From positions 1 through 63,905 of the forward strand of contig NZ_CAJLNI010000001.1 of NCBI RefSeq assembly GCF_905207935.1: DNA of 63,905 nucleotides. The letters are read 5' to 3'. Below are positions 52,427-61,671 of this stretch, piece by piece. Position numbers and translations under genes: made by a program. Positions within the stretch are counted from its first letter, which is position 1. Each line of letters opens with the position of its first letter. This DNA is from an uncultured Haemophilus sp. (GTDB taxonomy: Bacteria > Pseudomonadota > Gammaproteobacteria > Enterobacterales > Pasteurellaceae). The notes under the pieces were generated by a model. That model was not told the DNA's origin. It did no database searches and saw nothing but the letters and a program-made list of their open reading frames with translations.

Positions 52427-52604
52427 AGAGAAAAAATTTTAGAAAAAATCTGCATACCAGAAACGAGGAATAAAACAGGACAAAAATAGCTTCTTAAAAG
52501 CCATTTTTAGAGATTAATTTTGAATAATGGTTTATATTCAGAGAAATAAACTTTTAAGATTATGTTGAGATATTCATTTTAGATATAAATCACTGATAAA
52601 TGAT

Positions 52605-52632
52605 TTGACAGCAAAATTTTTATCCGTAATAT
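52605..52632 (+). promoter_or_regulatory. leu operon promoter
   Basis: A perfect TTGACA (52605-52610), a 16-base spacer and TAATAT (52627-52632). Transcription would start near 52639, 33 bases before the leader peptide ATG. The rest of 52430-52600 is A/T-rich with no gene or motif I can name. Confidence 0.75.
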
Positions 52633-52671
52633 GGACAGCGTTTTACAGAATTTTTACAGGATTATCTTTTT

Positions 52672-52731
52672 ATGTACCAAGCTGTTTCTTTATCTCTCAA
52701 CCTCCTGCTCTCACATTCTTTGTGCGGCTAA
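52672..52731 (+). CDS. leuL: leu operon leader peptide
   Basis: A 19-codon reading frame encoding MYQAVSLSLNLLLSHSLCG. Six codons are for leucine, four of them within residues 7-13 (LSLNLLL). It lies between the leu promoter and an intrinsic terminator, 130 bases before leuA. Ribosome stalling at these codons when charged leucyl-tRNA is scarce would relieve termination, the classical mechanism of enterobacterial leu operons. The ribosome-binding site is only AGGA about 12 bases upstream. Too short for usual gene finders. Confidence 0.8.
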   Translation: MYQAVSLSLNLLLSHSLCG

Positions 52732-52772
52732 GTTGTGGATAAAAAACACCTTTATGTAAAAAATCTATTATC

Positions 52773-52810
52773 AACCCGCACTTTTAAGATTGCGGGTTTT
52801 TTCGTTTTAA
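52773..52810 (+). terminator. leu attenuator terminator
   Basis: AACCCGCA and TGCGGGTT form an eight-bp stem with a ten-base loop, followed by TTTTCGTTTT. It lies 42 bases past the leader peptide stop and 50 bases before leuA, the expected place for a transcription attenuator. Confidence 0.8.
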
Positions 52811-52860
52811 AATCACGGTAAAAATGACCGCACTTTGAGTGATAAAAGAAGGAAAATACT

Positions 52861-54408
52861 ATGACAGATCGCGTTATTATTTTTGATACCACCTTGCGTG
52901 ATGGCGAACAAGCGTTAAAAGCAAGCTTAACCGTTAAAGAGAAATTACAGATTGCTTTAGCACTTGAACGTCTAGGCGTAGATGTAATGGAAGTCGGTTT
53001 TCCGGTTTCTTCTCAAGGCGATTTTGAATCTGTTCAAACTATCGCACGTCATATCAAAAATAGTCGTGTTGCAGCACTTTCTCGTGCAGTAATTAAAGAT
53101 ATTGATGCTGCAGCTGAAGCCTTAAAAGTGGCAGAAGCGTTTCGTATCCATACATTTATTGCAGTTTCAGCATTACACGTTGAAGCCAAATTAAAACGTA
53201 CCTTTGACGATGTGGTTGAAATGGCTGTAGCCGCAGTAAAACATGCACGTAATTATACTGACGATGTAGAATTTTCTTGCGAAGATGCAGGCCGTACCGG
53301 TATCGACAATATTTGTCGCATTGTGGAAGCGGCAATTAATGCAGGTGCAACAACTGTAAATATTCCTGACACTGTTGGTTTCTGCTTACCTAATCAATTC
53401 GGCAATATTATTGCTGAAGTACGTAACCGCGTACCAAATATCGATAAAGCTGTGATTTCCGTACATTGCCACAATGACTTGGGTATGGCAACGGCTAACT
53501 CCTTAACCGCTGTACAAAATGGTGCACGCCAAATTGAATGTACTATCAACGGCATTGGTGAACGTGCGGGTAACACTTCACTTGAAGAAGTGGTGATGGC
53601 AATGAAAGTTCGCCAAGAATTCATGGGCGTGGATACACGTATCAACACACAAGAAATTCATCGTGTCAGCCAAATGGTGAGCCAACTTTGTAATATGCCA
53701 ATCCAACCGAATAAAGCGATTGTAGGTTCGAATGCTTTCGCACATTCATCCGGTATTCACCAAGATGGTATGTTAAAAAACCAAAATACCTACGAAATCA
53801 TGTCACCAGAAACTATCGGCTTGAAGAAAGAGAAATTAAACTTAACCGCACGTTCTGGTCGCGCAGCTGTGAAAGGTCATATGGCGGATATGGGTTACAC
53901 CGAGCAAGATTACGATTTGGATAAATTGTACGAATCTTTCTTGAAATTAGCAGACAAAAAAGGCCAAGTATTCGATTATGACTTGGAAGCGTTGGCGTTT
54001 ATCGACATGCAACAAGGTGATGAAGATCGCTTAGTGTTAGATAAACTTTCGGCACATTCCACCAAAGAATATCCAGCGACTGCTTTTGTTCAAGTGGAAT
54101 TGGATGGTAATAAATTAAGCACTTCGTCAATCGGTGGGAACGGTCCGGTCGATGCGGTTTACAATGCGATCTTGAACTTAACCGGCTTAGAAATCAAAAT
54201 GTCTCACTATAACTTAACCGCTAAAGGTGAAGGCGCTGAAGCCTTAGGTCAGGTGGATATCGTGGTTGAACACGATGGTCGTAAATTCCACGGTGTTGGT
54301 TTGGCTACTGATATTGTTGAATCTTCCGCGCTTGCTTTAGTCCACGCGATCAATGCGATTTACCGTTCACATAAAGTCGCAGATATTAAGAATCATAAAC
54401 ATCATTAA
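52861..54408 (+). CDS. leuA: 2-isopropylmalate synthase
   Basis: Condenses acetyl-CoA with 2-ketoisovalerate, the first committed step of leucine synthesis. It is 515 residues. The TIM-barrel catalytic part has FDTTLRDGEQALKASLT, HTFIAVSALHVEAKL, NIPDTVGFC and the metal-binding HxH in SVHCHNDLGMATANS. The C-terminal regulatory domain (about 395-515), where leucine inhibits, contains STSSIGGNGPVDAVYNAI. It is controlled by the upstream leader and followed by a palindromic repeat before leuB. Confidence 0.97.
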   Translation: MTDRVIIFDTTLRDGEQALKASLTVKEKLQIALALERLGVDVMEVGFPVSSQGDFESVQTIARHIKNSRVAALSRAVIKDIDAAAEALKVAEAFRIHTFIAVSALHVEAKLKRTFDDVVEMAVAAVKHARNYTDDVEFSCEDAGRTGIDNICRIVEAAINAGATTVNIPDTVGFCLPNQFGNIIAEVRNRVPNIDKAVISVHCHNDLGMATANSLTAVQNGARQIECTINGIGERAGNTSLEEVVMAMKVRQEFMGVDTRINTQEIHRVSQMVSQLCNMPIQPNKAIVGSNAFAHSSGIHQDGMLKNQNTYEIMSPETIGLKKEKLNLTARSGRAAVKGHMADMGYTEQDYDLDKLYESFLKLADKKGQVFDYDLEALAFIDMQQGDEDRLVLDKLSAHSTKEYPATAFVQVELDGNKLSTSSIGGNGPVDAVYNAILNLTGLEIKMSHYNLTAKGEGAEALGQVDIVVEHDGRKFHGVGLATDIVESSALALVHAINAIYRSHKVADIKNHKHH

Positions 54409-54419
54409 TCTATCGAGTT

Positions 54420-54531
54420 CCCCTCTTTAGCAAAGAGGGGGTAGGGAGATTTGGCAGAAGTAACATCAACCTCAGCAGTGAATTTTATGTCGTTAAAATC
54501 TCCCCCCTAGCCCCTCTTTACAAAAGAGGGG
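54420..54531. repeat. Compound palindromic repeat between leuA and leuB
   Basis: CCCCTCTTT-agc-AAAGAGGGG (54420-54440) and CCCCTCTTT-acaa-type loop-AAAGAGGGG (54511-54531) are two similar hairpins. They face inward with GGGAGATTT (54444-54452) and AAATCTCCC (54496-54504), so the whole 112-base unit can also fold as one long stem. It resembles a small miniature inverted-repeat or REP-like element and looks unrelated to the genes around it. Confidence 0.75.
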
Positions 54532-54576
54532 GGAAAATTAACCGCACTTTGGTGTGAAAGAAATAGGAAAAATAAT

Positions 54577-55653
54577 ATGCAATCATACAACATCGCAGTT
54601 CTACCGGGAGACGGTATCGGTCCGGAAGTCATGGCTGAAGCCATCAAAGTATTAAACAAAGTCCAAGAAAAATTTGGTTTCAAACTTAACTTTAACGAAT
54701 TTTATGTGGGTGGCGCTGCAATTGATAATTGTGGTTGCCCATTACCGGCAGAAACCTTAAAAGGTTGTGATGAAGCTGATGCGATTTTGTTTGGCTCTGT
54801 AGGCGGTCCTAAATGGACAAACTTACCGCCAGATCAACAACCAGAACGTGGTGCATTATTACCATTGCGTAAACATTTCAAATTATTCTGCAATCTTCGT
54901 CCTGCTACCCTTTATAAAGGCTTAGAAAAATTCTGCCCATTACGTGCAGACATTGCAGCAAAAGGGTTTGATATGGTGGTTGTACGTGAATTAACGGGTG
55001 GGATTTATTTCGGTCAGCCTAAAGGCCGTGAAGGTGAAGGTGCACAAACCAAAGCATTCGATACTGAAGTTTATTACAAATATGAAATCGAACGCATTGC
55101 GCATGCGGCTTTTGATGCGGCAATGAAACGTCGTAAACATGTGACTTCTGTGGATAAAGCGAACGTATTACAAGCTTCAATCTTATGGCGTGAAACCGTG
55201 ACAGAAGTGGCGAAAGATTACCCTGAAGTCACCTTAGATCATATTTATATCGATAACGCGACCATGCAATTAATCAAAGCGCCTGAATCTTTCGATGTAC
55301 TCCTCTGCTCTAACATTTTCGGTGATATTATTTCTGATGAAGCCGCGATGATCACCGGCTCTATGGGGATGTTGCCATCTGCTAGCTTAAATGAAGAAGG
55401 TTTCGGCTTATATGAGCCTGCTGGCGGTTCTGCACCAGATATCGCAGGCAAAGGCATTGCCAACCCAATCGCGCAAATTCTTTCTGCCGCGATGATGTTG
55501 CGTTACAGCTTCAACTTAAATGATGCAGCTGATTCGATTGAAAATGCGGTGCAAAAAGTCTTAGCAAGTGGTCACCGTACGGGAGATTTAGCAGATGATT
55601 CTGCACCTGTTTCAACTGCGGAAATGGGTACGTTAATCGCTAACGCAATCTAA
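54577..55653 (+). CDS. leuB: 3-isopropylmalate dehydrogenase
   Basis: Oxidises and decarboxylates 3-isopropylmalate with NAD to 2-ketoisocaproate. It is 358 residues: IAVLPGDGIGPEVMAEA at the N-terminus, FGSVGGPKW, VVRELTGGIYFGQPKGR at the active site, DKANVLQASILWRE, and the NAD and metal region NIFGDIISDEAAMITGSMGMLPSA. It follows leuA after 168 bases that hold the palindromic repeat and an uptake sequence. Confidence 0.97.
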   Translation: MQSYNIAVLPGDGIGPEVMAEAIKVLNKVQEKFGFKLNFNEFYVGGAAIDNCGCPLPAETLKGCDEADAILFGSVGGPKWTNLPPDQQPERGALLPLRKHFKLFCNLRPATLYKGLEKFCPLRADIAAKGFDMVVVRELTGGIYFGQPKGREGEGAQTKAFDTEVYYKYEIERIAHAAFDAAMKRRKHVTSVDKANVLQASILWRETVTEVAKDYPEVTLDHIYIDNATMQLIKAPESFDVLLCSNIFGDIISDEAAMITGSMGMLPSASLNEEGFGLYEPAGGSAPDIAGKGIANPIAQILSAAMMLRYSFNLNDAADSIENAVQKVLASGHRTGDLADDSAPVSTAEMGTLIANAI

Positions 55654-55666
55654 TAAAAAACAATTA

Positions 55667-55705
55667 AAGTGCGGTTTAAAAACCCCCTCAATTTTGACCG
55701 CACTT
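55667..55705. repeat. Inverted uptake-sequence pair between leuB and leuC
   Basis: Exact AAGTGCGGT (55667-55675) and ACCGCACTT (55697-55705) face each other across 21 bases. No T run follows on the plus strand, so it should not stop transcription fully. Confidence 0.75.
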
Positions 55706-55731
55706 ATTACTCTAACGAATTGAGAAAAATT

Positions 55732-57141
55732 ATGGCAAAAACTCTTTACGAAAAATTATTCGATGCCCATGTGGTCTACGAAGCTGAAGGCGAAACGCCG
55801 ATTTTGTATATTAACCGTCATTTAATCCATGAAGTGACCAGTCCACAAGCCTTTGACGGTTTGCGTGTTGCAGGTCGTCAAGTACGTCAAGTAAGCAAAA
55901 CTTTCGGTACCATGGATCACAGTATTTCTACTCAAGTACGTGATGTCAATAAACTTGAAGGCCAAGCAAAAATTCAAGTATTAGAGCTCGCAAAAAACAC
56001 AAAAGCGACTGGTATTCAATTATTCGACATGACCACCAAAGAACAAGGTATCGTGCATGTGATGGGCCCTGAGCAAGGCTTAACCTTACCGGGCATGACT
56101 ATCGTTTGTGGTGACTCCCATACCGCCACCCACGGTGCATTCGGTGCTTTGGCATTTGGTATTGGTACATCAGAAGTAGAACACGTATTAGCCACACAAA
56201 CCTTAAAACAAGCTCGCGCAAAAAATATGAAAATTGAAGTGCGTGGCAAGGTAGCACCTGGCATTACCGCAAAAGATATTATTCTTGCCATCATCGGTAA
56301 AACCACCATGGCAGGCGGTACAGGCCATGTGGTGGAATTCTGTGGTGAAGCCATTCGTGACCTTTCTATGGAAGGCCGCATGACCGTTTGTAATATGGCG
56401 ATTGAAATGGGCGCGAAAGCGGGCTTAATCGCACCAGATGAAACCACTTTCGAATACTTAAAAGGTCGTCCACATGCACCGAAAGGTAAAGATTGGGATG
56501 ATGCCGTTGCTTATTGGAAAACCTTAAAATCCGATGATGATGCGAAATTTGACACAGTCATCACATTAGAAGCGAAAGATATTGCGCCACAGGTAACTTG
56601 GGGAACAAATCCAGGCCAAGTAATCGGTATCGATCAGCCTGTGCCAAACCCAGCAGAAATGACCGATCCCGTGACTCGTGCTTCAGCAGAAAAAGCATTG
56701 AATTATATTGGCTTAGACGCTAACACTGATTTAAAAGATATCCCTGTAGATCAAGTATTTATCGGTTCTTGTACCAATGCTCGTATCGAAGATTTACGTG
56801 CGGCAGCGGCTGTCATGAAAGGCCGCAAAAAAGCAGATAATGTAAAACGTATTTTAGTGGTACCGGGTTCTGGTTTAGTGAAAGAACAAGCAGAAAAAGA
56901 AGGCTTGGATAAAATCTTTATCGAAGCGGGTGCTGAATGGCGTAATCCGGGCTGTTCAATGTGTTTAGGAATGAACGATGACCGTTTAGGTGAATGGGAA
57001 CGTTGTGCATCTACTTCAAACCGTAACTTTGAAGGTCGTCAAGGCCGTAATGGACGCACTCACTTAGTGAGCCCAGCTATGGCTGCCGCAGCGGGAATGT
57101 TCGGTAAATTCGTTGATATTCGTGACGTCACATTAAACTAA
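55732..57141 (+). CDS. leuC: 3-isopropylmalate dehydratase large subunit
   Basis: With LeuD it isomerises 2- to 3-isopropylmalate using a [4Fe-4S] cluster. It is 469 residues from the ATG at 55732 (MAKTLYEKLFDAHVVYEAEG); the open frame back to 55669 runs through the uptake-sequence spacer and is not family-like. The cluster cysteines are in IGSCTNARIEDLRAA and NPGCSMCLGMNDD, and GDSHTATHGAFGALAFGIGT is conserved. leuD follows ten bases later. Confidence 0.97.
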   Translation: MAKTLYEKLFDAHVVYEAEGETPILYINRHLIHEVTSPQAFDGLRVAGRQVRQVSKTFGTMDHSISTQVRDVNKLEGQAKIQVLELAKNTKATGIQLFDMTTKEQGIVHVMGPEQGLTLPGMTIVCGDSHTATHGAFGALAFGIGTSEVEHVLATQTLKQARAKNMKIEVRGKVAPGITAKDIILAIIGKTTMAGGTGHVVEFCGEAIRDLSMEGRMTVCNMAIEMGAKAGLIAPDETTFEYLKGRPHAPKGKDWDDAVAYWKTLKSDDDAKFDTVITLEAKDIAPQVTWGTNPGQVIGIDQPVPNPAEMTDPVTRASAEKALNYIGLDANTDLKDIPVDQVFIGSCTNARIEDLRAAAAVMKGRKKADNVKRILVVPGSGLVKEQAEKEGLDKIFIEAGAEWRNPGCSMCLGMNDDRLGEWERCASTSNRNFEGRQGRNGRTHLVSPAMAAAAGMFGKFVDIRDVTLN

Positions 57142-57151
57142 GGAGCAGAAA

Positions 57152-57754
57152 ATGGCAGGATTTAAACAACTTTCAGGCTTAGTAGTGCCATTGGATGCGG
57201 CAAACGTGGACACGGATGCAATTATTCCAAAACAATTTTTACAAGCTATTACGCGCGTAGGTTTCGGCAAACACTTATTCCATGAATGGCGTTATTTGGA
57301 TGTAGAAGGCACTAAACCAAATCCAGATTTTGTATTGAATTATCCACAATATCAAGGTGCGACTATTTTATTAGCGCGTAAAAACCTTGGCTGTGGTTCG
57401 TCTCGTGAACATGCACCTTGGGCATTAGCCGATTACGGTTTCAAAGTGATGATCGCACCAAGTTTTGCAGATATTTTCTACAACAACAGCTTAAATAACC
57501 ACATGTTACCGATTCGTTTAAGCGAAGAAGAAGTAGAAGAAATCTTCCAATGGGTGTGGGCAAATGAAGGCAAACAAATCCATGTGGATTTGGAAGCGAT
57601 GACGGTCACTGTAGGTGACAAAGTCTATCACTTTGAACTGGATGAATTCCGCCGTCATTGTTTGTTAAACGGCTTGGATAACATCGGTTTGACGTTACAA
57701 CACGAAGATGCCATCAGTGAATACGAAAAAAATATTCCGGCATTTTTACGTTAA
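57152..57754 (+). CDS. leuD: 3-isopropylmalate dehydratase small subunit
   Basis: The swivelling-domain partner of LeuC, 200 residues, the usual length. Family motifs are VDTDAIIPKQFLQAITRVGFG, the LGCGSSREHAPWAL substrate loop, and PSFADIFYNNSLNNHMLPI. It is the last gene of leuABCD, with a terminator 40 bases after the stop. Confidence 0.97.
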   Translation: MAGFKQLSGLVVPLDAANVDTDAIIPKQFLQAITRVGFGKHLFHEWRYLDVEGTKPNPDFVLNYPQYQGATILLARKNLGCGSSREHAPWALADYGFKVMIAPSFADIFYNNSLNNHMLPIRLSEEEVEEIFQWVWANEGKQIHVDLEAMTVTVGDKVYHFELDEFRRHCLLNGLDNIGLTLQHEDAISEYEKNIPAFLR

Positions 57755-57794
57755 TCTGTTTTTTTACTCGGACAGCAAATATTGCTAACCATTC

Positions 57795-57822
57795 GGCGGA
57801 CAATTTGTCCGCCTTTCTTTTT
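57795..57822 (+). terminator. leu operon terminator
   Basis: GGCGGACAA and TTGTCCGCC pair around a one-base centre, and the stem is followed by TTTCTTTTT. A clear intrinsic terminator for leuABCD. Confidence 0.88.
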
Positions 57823-57929
57823 GAAAACATTCCATTTTTTTACCGCACTTTCTCCCCTTTTATTTGACAGTATCCATGCTTATCCCTATTATTCCGACCA
57901 ATATTGATTGATTTTAAAAAGAGCTGTCT

Positions 57930-60900
57930 ATGTCACATAATCAAACCGAATTACTGAAAAAATCCCTCGCTAAACGTATCCTCATTTTAGATGGGGCGAT
58001 GGGAACGATGATCCAAAAATATAAACTCACTGAAGCTGATTTTAGAGGCGAGCGTTTTAAAGAAAGTGCGGTTGATTTACGTGGCAATAATGACTTGCTC
58101 ACATTAACCCAACCCCTGTTAATTTCTGCCATTCATGAGAAATATTTAGCCGCAGGCGCCGATATTATTGAAACCAATACCTTTAGCTCTACCACCATTG
58201 CGCAAGCGGATTATGATTTACAGTCTATTGCCTACGAACTGAATTTTGCAGGGGCAAAACTAGCGCGTTTAGCCGCAGATAAATACAGCACACCAGAAAA
58301 ACCTCGCATTGTCGCGGGTGTATTAGGGCCAACCAACCGTACGGCCTCTATTTCTCCCGATGTAAACGATCCAGGTTTCCGTAACGTCACCTTTATGGAA
58401 TTGGTGGATGCCTATTCAGAAGCCACGCGCGGCTTAATCAAAGGCGGTGCCGATTTAATTATGATCGAAACCATCTTCGACACGCTAAATGCCAAAGCGG
58501 CAATTTTCGCCATCGAAACCGTGTTTGAAGAATTAGGCGTGGAATTGCCAATTATGATTTCTGGCACCATTACCGATGCTTCAGGCCGTACGCTTTCAGG
58601 TCAAACCACTGAAGCGTTCTATAACTCGCTTCGTCACGCTAAACCGCTGACATTCGGTTTGAACTGTGCATTAGGCCCGAAAGAACTTCGCCAATATGTA
58701 GAACAACTGTCTAAAATCAGCGAAACCTATGTGTCTGTTCACCCAAATGCAGGCTTACCAAATGCCTTTGGTGGCTATGATTTAGGTGCAGAAGAGATGG
58801 CCGCACACCTTAAAGAATGGGCTGAAAGTGGCTTTGTAAACATTGTCGGTGGTTGTTGTGGTACAACGCCAGAGCATATCAAAGCCTTTGCCGATGCAAT
58901 GCAAGGTATTGCACCGCGTAAATTGCCTGAAATTAAAACTGCGATGCGTTTATCAGGCTTAGAACCACTCAATATTGATGATGAAAGCCTATTCGTGAAC
59001 GTAGGTGAACGTAATAACGTGACAGGTTCGGCAAAATTCAAACGCTTAATTAAAGAAGATAAATTTGCCGAAGCCATTGAAATTGCTATCGACCAAGTGG
59101 AGAACGGTGCACAAGTGATCGACATCAATATGGACGAAGCCTTATTAGACAGCAAAAAATGCATGACCCGTTTCCTCAACATTATGGCAACCGAACCGGA
59201 TGCGGCAAAAGTGCCAGTCATGATCGACTCATCTAAATGGGAAGTGATTGAGGCAGGTTTACAATCAGTACAAGGTAAGCCGATTGTGAACTCAATCTCA
59301 TTAAAAGAAGGCGAAGAAATCTTTATCGAGCACGCTAAACTGGTGCGTAAATACGGTGCAGCTGTGGTGGTGATGGCGTTTGACGAAGTAGGGCAAGCCG
59401 ATACCGAAGATCGCAAAGTCGAAATTTGTAGCCGTGCTTATGACATTTTGGTGAATCAAGTCGGCTTTCCACCAGAAGACATTATTTTCGACCCGAATAT
59501 TTTTGCCATCGGTACAGGGATTGAAGAACACAACAACTACGGTGTGGATTTCATCAATGCTACTGGCCGCATTAAACGTGCCCTGCCACACGCGAAAATC
59601 TCAGGCGGGGTATCGAATGTGTCTTTCTCATTCCGTGGTAATAACGTGATGCGTGAAGCGATTCACGCGGTCTTCCTCTATCACGCCATTAAGCAAGGTA
59701 TGGATATGGGGATTGTAAATGCAGGACAACTTGCGATTTATGACGATCTCGATCCTGAATTACGTGAAATTGTGGAAGATGCGGTATTAAACCGCCGCCC
59801 AGATGCCACCGAAAAACTACTCGATATTGCAGAAAAATATCGTAACCAAGGCAACGATGAAAGTGCGGTTGATTCTGTCGCAGAATGGCGCACTTGGCCA
59901 GTGGAAGAACGTTTAAAACACGCGCTGGTGAAAGGGATTACCACTTACATTGTGGAAGATACCGAAGAAGCTCGCCAAACATTGCCAAGTCCATTAGATG
60001 TGATTGAAGGCCCGTTGATGGCGGGCATGGATGTCGTCGGCGATTTATTCGGTGACGGTAAAATGTTCCTGCCACAAGTGGTGAAATCTGCGCGCGTGAT
60101 GAAACAATCTGTGGCGTATTTAGAGCCGTTTATCAATGCCACCAAACAAAAAGGTTCAAGCAACGGTAAAGTGGTGATTGCAACCGTAAAAGGCGACGTA
60201 CACGACATCGGTAAAAACATCGTGAGCGTGGTGATGCAATGTAATAACTTTGAAGTGATTGACTTGGGCGTCATGGTGCCTGCGGACAAAATCATTCAAA
60301 CCGCTATTGATGAAAAAGCGGACATCATCGCTTTAAGTGGTTTGATTACCCCTTCTTTAGATGAGATGGAATACTTCTTAGGTGAAATGACTCGCTTAGG
60401 CTTAAACCTGCCTGTGATGATTGGCGGGGCGACCACCTCTAAAGAACATACAGCCATTAAACTTTATCCAAAATATAAAGAACACGGCGTATTCTATACT
60501 TCCAACGCCTCCCGTGCGGTGACTGTGTGTGCGACCTTGATGAACCCTGAAAGCCGTGCGGCATTGTGGGAACAATTTAAGAAAGATTACGAGAAAATCC
60601 AACAATCTTTCTCTAACCGTAAACCACTTCGTAAGCAACTGAGCATTGAAGAAGCTCGTGCAAACCGCTTTGATGGCTTTAGTGGAGAATGGGCTGATTA
60701 TGTGCCACCAAAACCAAATCAAACGGGCATTGTGGAATTTAAAAACGTACCGATTGCCAAACTGCGTAAATTTATCGACTGGTCGCCATTCTTCCGCATT
60801 TGGGGCTTGATGGGCGGCTACCCTGATGCCTTTGATTATCCAGAAGGCGGTGAAGAAGCACGCAAAGTTTGGAATGATGCGCAAATGGTTTTAGATGAAT

Positions 60901-61622
60901 TAGAGCAAAACCACAAACTCAACCCAAGCGGTATTTTAGGTATCTTCCCTGCAGAACGTGTAGGCGATGATGTGGTGCTTTTCGCTGATGAAGAACGCAC
61001 GCAAACCATTGGCACGGCTTACGGCTTACGCCAACAAACCGAACGGGGCAAAAATAGCAAAAGTCCGTTTAACTTTGCCCTAAGTGACTTTATTGCCGAT
61101 CGCGAAAGCGGCAAAAAAGACTGGATGGGCATGTTCGCCGTCTGTGCAGGTATTGAAGAAATGGAATTAGTGGAAGGCTATAAAGCGGCAGGCGACGACT
61201 ACAACGCTATCTTGCTACAAGCCGTAGGCGATCGCCTCGCCGAAGCCATGGCAGAATACCTGCACTTTGAGCTACGCACCCGCATTTGGGGCTATACGCA
61301 AGAGGAATTCAACAATCAAGGTTTAATCAATGAAAACTATGTCGGCATCCGCCCTGCACCAGGCTATCCAAGCTGCCCTGAGCATACCGAAAAAGCTTTA
61401 ATTTGGGATTTATTAGAAGTAGAACAACGCATCGGCATGAAACTCACCGAAAGCTACGCCATGTGGCCGGCGGCTTCCGTCTGCGGTTGGTACTTCACCC
61501 ACCCTGCAAGTAACTATTTCACTTTAGGTCGCATTGATGAAGACCAAGCTCAAGATTATGCCAAACGTAAAGGTTGGGATGAGAGAGAGATGATGAAATG
61601 GTTGGGTGTGGCGATGAAGTAA
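57930..61622 (+). CDS. metH: Cobalamin-dependent methionine synthase
   Basis: Transfers methyl from methyltetrahydrofolate via cobalamin to homocysteine. It is 1230 residues with all four modules. The homocysteine domain (about 1-330) holds zinc cysteines in LNCALGP and VGGCCGTTPEH. The pterin domain (about 355-620) has NVGERNNVTGS. The B12 region (about 650-900) has DVHDIGKNIV, whose histidine ligates cobalt. The reactivation domain (about 900-1230) has RPAPGYPSCPEHTEK for S-adenosylmethionine. No B12 riboswitch or clear MetJ box was seen upstream. No terminator separates it from the next gene, 49 bases on. Confidence 0.97.
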   Translation: MSHNQTELLKKSLAKRILILDGAMGTMIQKYKLTEADFRGERFKESAVDLRGNNDLLTLTQPLLISAIHEKYLAAGADIIETNTFSSTTIAQADYDLQSIAYELNFAGAKLARLAADKYSTPEKPRIVAGVLGPTNRTASISPDVNDPGFRNVTFMELVDAYSEATRGLIKGGADLIMIETIFDTLNAKAAIFAIETVFEELGVELPIMISGTITDASGRTLSGQTTEAFYNSLRHAKPLTFGLNCALGPKELRQYVEQLSKISETYVSVHPNAGLPNAFGGYDLGAEEMAAHLKEWAESGFVNIVGGCCGTTPEHIKAFADAMQGIAPRKLPEIKTAMRLSGLEPLNIDDESLFVNVGERNNVTGSAKFKRLIKEDKFAEAIEIAIDQVENGAQVIDINMDEALLDSKKCMTRFLNIMATEPDAAKVPVMIDSSKWEVIEAGLQSVQGKPIVNSISLKEGEEIFIEHAKLVRKYGAAVVVMAFDEVGQADTEDRKVEICSRAYDILVNQVGFPPEDIIFDPNIFAIGTGIEEHNNYGVDFINATGRIKRALPHAKISGGVSNVSFSFRGNNVMREAIHAVFLYHAIKQGMDMGIVNAGQLAIYDDLDPELREIVEDAVLNRRPDATEKLLDIAEKYRNQGNDESAVDSVAEWRTWPVEERLKHALVKGITTYIVEDTEEARQTLPSPLDVIEGPLMAGMDVVGDLFGDGKMFLPQVVKSARVMKQSVAYLEPFINATKQKGSSNGKVVIATVKGDVHDIGKNIVSVVMQCNNFEVIDLGVMVPADKIIQTAIDEKADIIALSGLITPSLDEMEYFLGEMTRLGLNLPVMIGGATTSKEHTAIKLYPKYKEHGVFYTSNASRAVTVCATLMNPESRAALWEQFKKDYEKIQQSFSNRKPLRKQLSIEEARANRFDGFSGEWADYVPPKPNQTGIVEFKNVPIAKLRKFIDWSPFFRIWGLMGGYPDAFDYPEGGEEARKVWNDAQMVLDELEQNHKLNPSGILGIFPAERVGDDVVLFADEERTQTIGTAYGLRQQTERGKNSKSPFNFALSDFIADRESGKKDWMGMFAVCAGIEEMELVEGYKAAGDDYNAILLQAVGDRLAEAMAEYLHFELRTRIWGYTQEEFNNQGLINENYVGIRPAPGYPSCPEHTEKALIWDLLEVEQRIGMKLTESYAMWPAASVCGWYFTHPASNYFTLGRIDEDQAQDYAKRKGWDEREMMKWLGVAMK

Positions 61623-61671
61623 AATTATTACAATTAATTTTAGGTTTGCTATTTTATAATAGGAATCAATA

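Noticed and set aside
57822..57834. TGAAAACATTCCA before metH as a MetR site
   Set aside because: Only a partial match to TGAA-N5-TTCA; it also follows directly on the leu terminator tail. Not supported.
58775..59416. 213-codon minus-strand frame inside metH
   Set aside because: It is a shadow of the metH coding frame; composition follows metH third positions and no motif is seen.
61655..61660. TATAAT just before the NTPase gene as its promoter
   Set aside because: It is only 12 bases from the ATG, so transcription would start after the ribosome-binding site, and there is no -35 box. Readthrough from metH is more likely.
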